NCBI GenBank assembly: GCA_028699795.1
Contig: JAQVTZ010000119.1
Span: 1-5,606 of the forward strand
Length of the DNA stretch: 5,606 bases
Source of the DNA: Clostridia bacterium
GTDB taxonomy: Bacteria > Bacillota > Clostridia > Christensenellales > DTU072
Direction of reading: 5' to 3'
The position numbers were made by a program, and so were the translations under genes. Below, one piece after another: positions 1 through 5,026 of this stretch. Under the pieces are notes generated by a model. That model was not told the DNA's origin. It searched no databases and saw nothing but the letters and a program-made list of their open reading frames with translations. Each line of letters starts with the position of its first letter. The first letter of the stretch is position 1.

Positions 1-1220
1 CCGTTGCCGTTGATTAAGGCTTCGATGACATCGGTCAATTCTTCGCCCAAAAACATCGACACAATGGCGGGAGGCGCTTCGTTTGCACCCAATCTGTGGT
101 CGTTGCCCGCGCTTGCAACAGACAGCCTTAATAAATCTTGGTATTCGTCTACCGCTTTAATAACCGCGGTGAGGAAGAGCAGGAATTGGGCGTTGGCGTA
201 AGGGGTATCGCCCGGTTCAAGCAAGTTTACGCCGGTGTCTGTGGAGATAGACCAGTTGTTATGCTTTCCGCTGCCGTTTACGCCCGCGAAAGGTTTTTCG
301 TGCAACAGGCAGGCCATATCATGTCTGGGGGCAATAGATTTCATCAACTCCATCGTAAGTTGGTTGTGATCTGTTGCGATATTGGTTGTCGTGAAGATTG
401 GGGCAAGCTCGTGCTGGGCGGGAGCCACTTCGTTATGCTTGGTTTTGGCAAGCACGCCTAGTTTCCATAGCTCTTCGTCCAGTTCTCTCATAAACGCCGC
501 GACGCGGGGCTTAATAGCGCCGAAATAATGGTCTTCGAGTTCTTGTCCTTTCGGCGGTTTGCTTCCGAACAAGGTGCGTCCGCAACAAAGAAGGTCCAAC
601 CTTTTTTCGAATTCTTTTTTGTCTATTAAGAAATATTCTTGCTCGGGGCCTACGGTAGTAAGCACTTTTTTTACATTTGTATGTCCGAACAACCTTAGGA
701 TGCGCAACGCTTGTTTGTTGATTGCTTGCATCGACCTTAAAAGAGGGGTCTTTTTGTCCAATGCTTCGCCGTTATAGCCGCAAAAAGCGGTAGGGATACA
801 GAGGGTACCGTCTTTAATAAAAGCATAGGAGGAAGGGTCCCACGCGGTATAGCCGCGGGCTTCGAAAGTGGCTCGGAGGCCGCCTGAAGGAAAACTGGAG
901 GCATCGGGTTCGCCTTGTACCAACGCTTTGCCCGAGAAATCCATGATAATTCCGCCGTCTTTGGTAGGCTTAATAAAACTGTCGTGTTTTTCGGCGGTGA
1001 TACCTGTCATCGGTTGAAACCAGTGTGTAAAATGGGTTACGCCTTTTTCTGTCGCCCATTCTTTCATTGCATTGGCGACAATATTTGCCACATCGAGTTC
1101 GAGGGGTTTGCCTGTATCAATAGATTTCTTAACCGCTTTATAGGTATCATTAGGAAGCTTTTCTCTCATGACCTTGTCGTTGAAAACCTGACAAGCGAAT
1201 AATGCAGGGATATCCTTCAT
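1..1220 (-). CDS. glnN: Glutamine synthetase type III, N-terminal 406 codons (3' end outside window)
   Basis: Cytoplasmic enzyme that makes glutamine from glutamate, ammonium and ATP. The frame is open from the ATG at 1220 down to base 1, so the gene runs off the window; GSIII proteins are usually about 700 residues, so roughly 300 C-terminal residues are missing. Family motifs seen in order: THWFQPMTG (65-73), TAEKHDSF (75-82), a PSGGLRATFEARGY block (111-124), GPEQEYFLID (191-200, with likely metal ligands E193 and E195), KHNEVAPAQHE (261-271), FAGVNGSGKHNNWS (311-324) and GNDHRLGANEAPPA (372-385). The NGSG and NEVAPAQHE segments match the glutamine synthetase catalytic core, and the THWFQPMTG/TAEKHDSF pair is specific to type III rather than GlnA. 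The start is set by GGAGG at 1229-1233, eight bases before the ATG. No frameshift or missing catalytic segment is visible. It is transcribed divergently from the MFS gene, from a strong promoter of its own. The family call is very secure. Confidence 0.97.
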   Translation of the reverse strand, partial: MKDIPALFACQVFNDKVMREKLPNDTYKAVKKSIDTGKPLELDVANIVANAMKEWATEKGVTHFTHWFQPMTGITAEKHDSFIKPTKDGGIIMDFSGKALVQGEPDASSFPSGGLRATFEARGYTAWDPSSYAFIKDGTLCIPTAFCGYNGEALDKKTPLLRSMQAINKQALRILRLFGHTNVKKVLTTVGPEQEYFLIDKKEFEKRLDLLCCGRTLFGSKPPKGQELEDHYFGAIKPRVAAFMRELDEELWKLGVLAKTKHNEVAPAQHELAPIFTTTNIATDHNQLTMELMKSIAPRHDMACLLHEKPFAGVNGSGKHNNWSISTDTGVNLLEPGDTPYANAQFLLFLTAVIKAVDEYQDLLRLSVASAGNDHRLGANEAPPAIVSMFLGEELTDVIEALINGN

Positions 1221-1228
1221 AAAATGTC

Positions 1229-1233
1229 CTCCG
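1229..1233 (-). promoter_or_regulatory. Ribosome binding site of glnN
   Basis: GGAGG on the minus strand, with eight bases between it and the ATG at 1220. It fixes the glnN start and lies outside the upstream hairpin, so it should be accessible. Confidence 0.85.
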
Positions 1234-1244
1234 AATATAAGATT

Positions 1245-1277
1245 AGGCGCTGCGGAAAGTGTTGCTCCGTAGCGCCT
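1245..1277 (-). promoter_or_regulatory. Leader hairpin (inverted repeat) in the glnN 5' UTR
   Basis: The arms AGGCGCT+CGGA and TCCG+AGCGCCT pair around a 9-base loop: 7 bp, one internal opposition, then 4 bp. In the glnN transcript the internal opposition is A/C; read on the plus strand it would be a G-U wobble, giving 12 continuous pairs. No T-run follows on either side, so it is not an intrinsic terminator. It starts about 7 bases after the predicted transcription start and ends about 11 bases before the GGAGG site. It could protect the mRNA 5' end, bind a regulator, or be a DNA operator. The loop does not show the hexaloop expected for ANTAR antiterminators. Confidence 0.5.
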
Positions 1278-1290
1278 TTGCTATGTGTGC

Positions 1291-1319
1291 AGTATAGCAT
1301 TCTAAAAACCCTTTGTCAA
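1291..1319 (-). promoter_or_regulatory. Sigma-A promoter of glnN, consensus -35 and extended -10
   Basis: Read on the minus strand, TTGACA (1319-1314) is followed by a 17-base spacer and TATACT (1296-1291). The bases TGC directly before the -10 make it an extended -10. The start of transcription should fall near 1284, giving a leader of about 64 bases. This is the best promoter match in the window and suggests high basal transcription, so any nitrogen control would have to act by repression, by activity control, or in the leader. Confidence 0.85.
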
Positions 1320-1328
1320 CAAAATAAA

Positions 1329-1357
1329 TGATATTTTTGTGGGTTTTTGATATTTTT
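1329..1357. repeat. Tandem 10-bp direct repeat upstream of the glnN promoter
   Basis: TGATATTTTT occurs at 1329-1338 and again at 1348-1357, a 19-bp period close to two helical turns. It lies just upstream of the glnN -35, at roughly -45 to -73 from the predicted start. Read towards glnN it is AAAAATATCA, so it could be an A-tract UP element or a pair of activator sites. The low complexity of the region makes chance possible. Confidence 0.4.
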
Positions 1358-1422
1358 AGGAGCAGGATTTCCAACAATTGCTTAGTTTATTTTTTATCTG
1401 TATTTACTTTAACTTTTATTTA

Positions 1423-1450
1423 TTGTATTATTATCCTATGCATATATAAT
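1423..1450 (+). promoter_or_regulatory. Promoter of the MFS transporter gene
   Basis: A perfect -10 TATAAT at 1445-1450 is preceded, after 16 bases, by a weak -35 TTGTAT at 1423-1428. Transcription would start near 1457, leaving a leader of about 38 bases. The surrounding sequence is very AT-rich, so other -10-like strings exist, but this is the only perfect one. The weak -35 suggests activator dependence or modest expression. Confidence 0.6.
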
Positions 1451-1453
1451 AGA

Positions 1454-1466
1454 CATTATCGTAATG
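1454..1466. promoter_or_regulatory. Small palindrome at the MFS transcription start, possible operator
   Basis: CATTA-TCG-TAATG is a perfect 5-bp inverted repeat with a 3-base centre, placed across the predicted +1 of the MFS promoter, a usual position for a repressor site. It is short and AT-rich, and no regulator gene is in the window. Confidence 0.25.
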
Positions 1467-1494
1467 CAATTTTTTTTGAAAGGATAGACAAAAC

Positions 1495-2913
1495 ATGAAA
1501 GATACAACAACAAAAGCAACGCCTTTGGGCGCAAGAATATGGATTTCAATTATATTGTTCGGATTGTTCGGACAGCTTGCTTGGGTGCTCGAGAACATGT
1601 ACTTCAATGTGTTTATGGACCGAACGGTTACCTCGAATCCTTTTGCTGTCCAACTCATGGTTGCTTTAAGCGCGATTGTGGCCACCTTTTCTACGCTAAT
1701 GACGGGCACGCTGACAGACAGGCTGGGAAAACGAAAACAGTTTATTAGTTGGGGGTACATCGTTTGGGGCGCAACCGTAATGCTGTTCGCTCTTATTTCT
1801 GTAAAAAATACCGCAACGCTTTTTGGTATCGCCGAAACAAAAGCCGTAACCGCTACGGTTGCGATTATCGTTATCATGGATTGTGTCATGACATTTGTAG
1901 GTTCATTCTGCAACGATGCCGCTTTCAATGCATGGGTAACGGATGTGACGGATAAAACCAACAGGGGCTTTGCCGAAGGCGTGCTTGCCATTATGCCGAT
2001 CATGGCGATGGCATTGGTATTCGGCGGTTTGGATAGCCTCACTTGGGACACTTTCCGCATGCCAAACGGCACTATTGTAAACACTTATCAACAGGGGGCA
2101 ACGCTTGTTTCCCATGGGCAGTGGTGGTTGTTTTTCGTCATTATCGGCGGGATAACCGCGCTTGCCGGTTTTGCCGGATTGTTTCTCGTGAAAGAATCGC
2201 CCACCCTCAAACCCAACAAAAACTCTAACTTCAAAAATATCTTTTACGGACTAAAGCTCTCTGTAATAAAAGAAAACAAAGACCTTTATTATACCTATGC
2301 GGCGATGGCGGTTGTGGGGATTGCCAATATGAGTTATTTGCCCTATATCATCCAATATGTCGAAAGAACGCTGAAGTACACCAACTATATTATTCCCGTA
2401 GGTATCATTATTGTTGTATCGGCTGTGGTAAGTGTGATTCTTGGTGTATGGTATGATAAATTGGGGCGCAACAAATTTATTATACCAATAAGCGCGCTGT
2501 TTTTTGCGGGCGCGGTTGCCATGACTGTTATCAGTCCTTTGGTATTCAAAGATACGGTTCCGATGTGGATGCTTGCGATAGCAGGGGTCGCGCTTATGTC
2601 GGGCAACCTAGGGTTGGGGGCGATATTTACTTCTACAGTAAGAGACCTTACTCCTACAGATAAAGTGGGTTTGTTCCAAGGCGTCAGAATGGTGTTTTGG
2701 GTGCTGATTCCCATGGTCATTGGGCCGCTTATCACCGCGATTATTACGGTAGGCAGCAATCCCGTAGGCAAAGATTATTACGGCAATAACATTTATGAGT
2801 ATCCGCCTTATATGTTTTTGGTGGCGGCGGGGACGATGTTACTTAATATTCCGTTTGTCCTGAAAGTCAAAAAGTATTTGGACGGAGCGAACCAAAAGGT
2901 TTTAGTCCGTTAG
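1495..2913 (+). CDS. Major facilitator superfamily transporter, 12 TM
   Basis: Predicted inner-membrane secondary carrier of 472 residues, normal MFS length. I place twelve hydrophobic helices at about 12-32, 52-70, 82-103, 118-138, 158-178, 208-232, 266-287, 297-318, 327-347, 356-380, 393-418 and 438-458. The MFS signature A loop is present between TM2 and TM3 (GTLTDRLGKRK, 71-81) and again in the second half between TM8 and TM9 (GVWYDKLGRNK, 317-327). The charged segments DAAFNAWVTDVTDK (141-154) and RDLTPTDKVGLFQG (383-396) are probably family-specific. The overall look is nearer to sugar/GPH-like carriers than to drug efflux pumps, but the substrate cannot be read from sequence. Start: ATG at 1495, with AAAGGA at 1479-1484 ten bases upstream. 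The 3' end overlaps the convergent CYTH gene by 12 bp, and no terminator follows. Proximity to two phosphohydrolase-like genes hints at a phosphorylated or sugar-like substrate, which is inference only. Confidence 0.9.
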   Translation: MKDTTTKATPLGARIWISIILFGLFGQLAWVLENMYFNVFMDRTVTSNPFAVQLMVALSAIVATFSTLMTGTLTDRLGKRKQFISWGYIVWGATVMLFALISVKNTATLFGIAETKAVTATVAIIVIMDCVMTFVGSFCNDAAFNAWVTDVTDKTNRGFAEGVLAIMPIMAMALVFGGLDSLTWDTFRMPNGTIVNTYQQGATLVSHGQWWLFFVIIGGITALAGFAGLFLVKESPTLKPNKNSNFKNIFYGLKLSVIKENKDLYYTYAAMAVVGIANMSYLPYIIQYVERTLKYTNYIIPVGIIIVVSAVVSVILGVWYDKLGRNKFIIPISALFFAGAVAMTVISPLVFKDTVPMWMLAIAGVALMSGNLGLGAIFTSTVRDLTPTDKVGLFQGVRMVFWVLIPMVIGPLITAIITVGSNPVGKDYYGNNIYEYPPYMFLVAAGTMLLNIPFVLKVKKYLDGANQKVLVR

Positions 2914-3420
2914 CGCTTCGGGAACCATGCTTGCAATCGCGTAATTGCTAAAGGCTTTGTCTCCCGTCACCTCTTTTAATATAGTTAAAAAAGGCGGTTT
3001 CGGCGGGATAGAGCTTTCGTCGGGAAGCTCGATCTCGAGCACCGCTTTGCTTTTAGAAAAAGGATAAATATCAATTTCGTATCGGTATCCTCCATAAGGC
3101 AGAGTAAACCGTGTTTTCCTTACGGGAGAGAGGGCAGGGTCCGCCTCTTCTAATAGCGTGTGGTATTCGCTCTCGGAAATCACTTGCTCTTTTTCTATCC
3201 TTGTCATCCCGCTTAGCGGCGTCTTCTCGTTATAGATATAGGACACCTCTTTGTTTATAACGGTTTTTCTTACCCGTCTGGTAACACTCTCAGAGGAAAC
3301 AAGGTAAGTTTGAATGATTTCGGCTTTATGGCAATCATGTCGCTTTTTTAGCATTGCGATGTCGGGGAACCGTATAATATATTTTCGCTCAATCTCATAC
3401 TGCGTACTATTCTTATTCAT
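2902..3420 (-). CDS. CYTH domain protein (triphosphate tunnel metalloenzyme)
   Basis: Single-domain 172-residue cytoplasmic protein of the CYTH/TTM superfamily, whose members hydrolyse inorganic triphosphate, thiamine triphosphate or nucleoside triphosphates inside a beta-barrel tunnel; class IV adenylate cyclases share the fold. The diagnostic ExExK is present (E9, E11, K13 in YEIERKY). The other tunnel positions are also filled: QTYL (37-40), R49/R51, K66, R74-x-E76-x-E78, K102/R104, E115/D117 in YEIDIY, and E129/E131 in LEIEL. All eight strands of charged residues seem intact, so it is probably active, with inorganic triphosphatase the most likely activity. The size is usual for the family. 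The start must be at or before residue 9, which supports the ATG at 3420. No Shine-Dalgarno precedes it, and the best promoter would start transcription at or next to the ATG. It converges on and overlaps the MFS gene and is divergent from the PHP gene. The family is certain; the substrate is not. Confidence 0.93.
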   Translation of the reverse strand: MNKNSTQYEIERKYIIRFPDIAMLKKRHDCHKAEIIQTYLVSSESVTRRVRKTVINKEVSYIYNEKTPLSGMTRIEKEQVISESEYHTLLEEADPALSPVRKTRFTLPYGGYRYEIDIYPFSKSKAVLEIELPDESSIPPKPPFLTILKEVTGDKAFSNYAIASMVPEALTD

Positions 3421-3427
3421 ATTCTTT

Positions 3428-3455
3428 ATTTTACACCATTTAACAACAATTGCAA
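3428..3455 (-). promoter_or_regulatory. Promoter of the CYTH gene, probably giving a leaderless mRNA
   Basis: On the minus strand, TTGCAA (3455-3450, 4 of 6 to consensus) is followed by a 16-base spacer and TAAAAT (3433-3428, 5 of 6). Only seven bases separate the -10 from the ATG at 3420, so transcription should start at or within a base or two of the start codon. The lack of any ribosome binding site fits this reading. A different start or a further upstream promoter would remove the leaderless inference. Confidence 0.5.
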
Positions 3456-3466
3456 GCGAATCAATA

Positions 3467-3495
3467 TTGACACTTTAGGAAGTACTTGATATCAT
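3467..3495 (+). promoter_or_regulatory. Sigma-A promoter of the PHP hydrolase gene
   Basis: A perfect -35 TTGACA (3467-3472), a 17-base spacer, and -10 TATCAT (3490-3495, 5 of 6), with TGA directly before the -10 making it extended. Transcription should start near 3502, leaving a leader of about 53 bases. The -10 sits in the 8-bp palindrome TGATATCA (3487-3494), which might be an operator or chance. The -35 lies 11 bp from the divergent CYTH -35, so occupancy of one promoter may affect the other. Confidence 0.8.
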
Positions 3496-3518
3496 AGTAT
3501 AGAACAATTTACAAACAG

Positions 3519-3538
3519 AAAACCGATTTATTGGTTTT
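3519..3538 (+). promoter_or_regulatory. Hairpin in the PHP gene leader
   Basis: AAAACCGA (3519-3526) can pair with TTGGTTTT (3531-3538) across a TTTA loop: eight pairs including one G-U. It ends just before the AAGGAG site. The GGTT of its 3' arm (3533-3536) could instead pair with AACC at 3548-3551, placing the ribosome site in a small loop. Both structures are weak. Confidence 0.3.
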
Positions 3539-3541
3539 AAT

Positions 3542-3547
3542 AAGGAG
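3542..3547 (+). promoter_or_regulatory. Ribosome binding site that sets the PHP gene start
   Basis: AAGGAG at 3542-3547, followed by seven bases and the in-frame TTG at 3555. This spacing makes 3555 the start. The longer reading from the TTG at 3531 would place the ribosome site inside the coding region and adds eight residues with no domain role. Confidence 0.85.
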
Positions 3548-3554
3548 AACCGTT

Positions 3555-4898
3555 TTGCATATTGAATATAAAGTCAGTTCCGAGCAACGCAAGTCCTATC
3601 TTTTTATCCCTTTTGAAGTGCCCCAAAATGTCGAACGGCTGGAAATAAGGTATACCTACAAAGGCGACAATGTCAATTCACGACAGACAGGAAAAGAAAA
3701 AAACGTCATAGATTTTGCGCTGTTGGACAATAACGGCGACGATATCGGCACAAGAGGAAGTGAAATAAGGCATGCTGTGATATCCGCCGCTTATTCTACA
3801 AGTGGTTTTAAGAAACGGGAACCTGCGGCCGGCACTTGGACCATAATTTTGGGCGCCTACCAAATTGTATCCGAAGGCGTAACCGTTATTTACGATATCG
3901 ATTTCCAATATAAAAAGTTTCGTTGGCTCAAAGGCGACACGCATATGCACACGACCAATTCCGACGGCGTGTACGATTACAGAGAGTTGTGCTTGCGCGC
4001 AAAAAAAGCGGGTCTCGATTTTGTGATGATTACAGACCACAACAATACGACCGAAGGCAAGGCGTTGCCCGATATCGACGGACTGACCTGTATCCGAGGG
4101 GTGGAGCTGTCGAGCTATTTTGGCCACATCAATATGTGGGGGCTCGCAAAACCCTATCACGGAAGCTATGCGACCAACGACAAAAAGGAGTTTTTGAAAC
4201 TGAATAAAGAAGCGCGCGCAAACGGCGCGGTGCAATCTATTTGCCATCCAACCTGTTCGCTTATCCCTTGGCAATTCGGGTTGGAGAATGTAGAACTAGA
4301 CGCGTTGGAAGTCTGGAACGGCCCGATGCGTAAAGACAATCTAAAAGCCGTAGAGCTTTGGAACGGGTTACTGAAAGACGGGAAAAAGATACCCATGGTG
4401 GGTGGTAGCGATTATCATCGTGATTTCTTTATCCCGTATCTTCTTGCAAAACCTACCACAAGGGTGTATGCAAATTCCCAAACGCCCGAGGCGATTTTAG
4501 ATGCCGTAAAGCAAGGACGAAGCGTTGTCACTTTTAGTCCGCATTCTACTTTTTTGACAATCGAAACTCCCGAACAAGAAATGATAGGAGATACGGCGGC
4601 GTATCGCAAAGGGCGTGAAGTAATCGTTAAGGCCGAGGGCCTTTTGCGCGGGCATACGGTAAAGGTGATTGACGCGCAAGGCGAATATTACTCCTATACC
4701 GCAACACGCAAACAGAATTTCGAAGCGAGGGTCCCCGTTCGCGGTAAAGGCTATGTGCGGGCAGAAATCGTTTACCGCAAAAAGTGTTTTGCGAAACTGT
4801 TGCACAAAGTCGTATTGCATTTCATGCTCCCCAAAGAGGCGTCCGAGCCGATACCTCCTTTTATTTACGCTTTAACCAACCCGATCTATTTTGAATAA
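3555..4898 (+). CDS. PHP-domain metallohydrolase, CehA/McbA-like (TTG start)
   Basis: Predicted metal-dependent phosphoesterase or related hydrolase, 447 residues. Residues 1-120 are a beta-rich N-terminal domain ending in GTWTIILGAY (93-102), like the sandwich domains that precede the catalytic part in CehA/McbA proteins. The PHP domain covers about 124-330. It has a complete metal-ligand set: H130 and H132 in GDTHMHTTNSDG, D137, D161/H162 in MITDHNN, E184 in GVELSS, H191 in FGHIN, H231 in ICHP, and D286/H288 in GGSDYH. About 331-447 is a C-terminal beta-like extension with a basic stretch (403-418). No signal peptide or membrane anchor is seen, so it should act in the cytoplasm. It is not histidinol phosphatase or a DNA polymerase PHP domain: the N-terminal domain and GVELSSYFGHIN differ. 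It has its own promoter, faces away from the CYTH gene, and is followed by a terminator, so it is probably monocistronic. Known members act on varied esters, and the substrate here is unknown. Family very likely, reaction open. Confidence 0.9.
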   Translation: MHIEYKVSSEQRKSYLFIPFEVPQNVERLEIRYTYKGDNVNSRQTGKEKNVIDFALLDNNGDDIGTRGSEIRHAVISAAYSTSGFKKREPAAGTWTIILGAYQIVSEGVTVIYDIDFQYKKFRWLKGDTHMHTTNSDGVYDYRELCLRAKKAGLDFVMITDHNNTTEGKALPDIDGLTCIRGVELSSYFGHINMWGLAKPYHGSYATNDKKEFLKLNKEARANGAVQSICHPTCSLIPWQFGLENVELDALEVWNGPMRKDNLKAVELWNGLLKDGKKIPMVGGSDYHRDFFIPYLLAKPTTRVYANSQTPEAILDAVKQGRSVVTFSPHSTFLTIETPEQEMIGDTAAYRKGREVIVKAEGLLRGHTVKVIDAQGEYYSYTATRKQNFEARVPVRGKGYVRAEIVYRKKCFAKLLHKVVLHFMLPKEASEPIPPFIYALTNPIYFE

Positions 4899-4918
4899 GA
4901 AAGGTTGAGAGCTTGCCC

Positions 4919-4950
4919 TGCGGTTAAAATACCTTTTATTTGCTACCGCA
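4919..4950 (+). promoter_or_regulatory. Alternative pairing that would disrupt the terminator
   Basis: TGCGGT at 4919-4924 repeats the terminator's 3' arm and can pair with ACCGCA (4945-4950), its 5' arm. The two hairpins exclude each other, as in an attenuator. The alternative stem is only 6 bp with a 20-base loop, so it is much weaker, and it may be chance. Confidence 0.25.
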
Positions 4951-4975
4951 ATTTTTGCGGTAGCGTTGCATTTTT
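4942..4975 (+). terminator. Hairpin terminator after the PHP gene
   Basis: GCTACCGCAA (4942-4951) and TTGCGGTAGC (4955-4964) form a perfect 10-bp stem with a 3-base loop, 43 bases after the PHP stop codon. The T-run (4971-4975) is offset by six bases (GTTGCA), so termination may be partial. No other gene ends here. Confidence 0.6.
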
Positions 4976-5002
4976 GCGAAACCAGCGATATACTTATATC
5001 AT
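4974..5002 (+). promoter_or_regulatory. Promoter of the ABC exporter gene, with a palindrome over the -10
   Basis: TTGCGA (4974-4979, 4 of 6), a 17-base spacer, and TATCAT (4997-5002, 5 of 6). Transcription would start near 5009, leaving a leader of about 18 bases. An alternative pair is TTGCAT (4966-4971) with TATACT (4989-4994), also 17 bases apart. The perfect inverted repeat GATATA-CT-TATATC (4987-5000) covers both -10 candidates and is placed like a repressor operator. The -35 lies in the tail of the preceding terminator. Confidence 0.5.
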
Positions 5003-5026
5003 TTAGAGCATCCAATAGGTGGTTTT

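Noticed and set aside
4..1202. Plus-strand open frames of up to 107 codons opposite glnN
   Set aside because: All lie within the intact minus-strand glnN frame, and their translations show no domain or initiation signal.
1221..1290. Glutamine riboswitch or ANTAR-type antiterminator in the glnN leader
   Set aside because: The leader is only about 64 bases, has a single stem with a 9-base loop, and lacks a terminator. It does not show the paired hexaloop stems or the known glutamine aptamer.
1372..1381. 10-mer CAACAATTGC that also occurs at 3444-3453 in the other divergent region
   Set aside because: It lies at different distances from the promoters, overlaps a -35 in one case, and contains the simple palindrome CAATTG. 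Two copies are not enough to call a shared regulator site.
1431..2084. 217-codon open frame on the minus strand opposite the MFS gene
   Set aside because: It is fully antisense to a well-supported transporter, has no ribosome site or recognisable domain, and its hydrophobicity mirrors the complementary strand.
2935..2950. Small hairpin GCAAT-CGCGTA-ATTGC after the MFS stop codon
   Set aside because: The stem is 5 bp with no T-run and lies inside the CYTH coding sequence, so it cannot be called a terminator.
3531..3554. Longer N-terminus for the PHP protein from the TTG at 3531
   Set aside because: No ribosome site precedes it, it overlaps the leader hairpin, and the strong AAGGAG site would fall inside the coding region.
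3678..4274. 198-codon open frame on the minus strand opposite the PHP gene
   Set aside because: It is antisense to conserved catalytic motifs, shows no family features, and no promoter or ribosome site was found.
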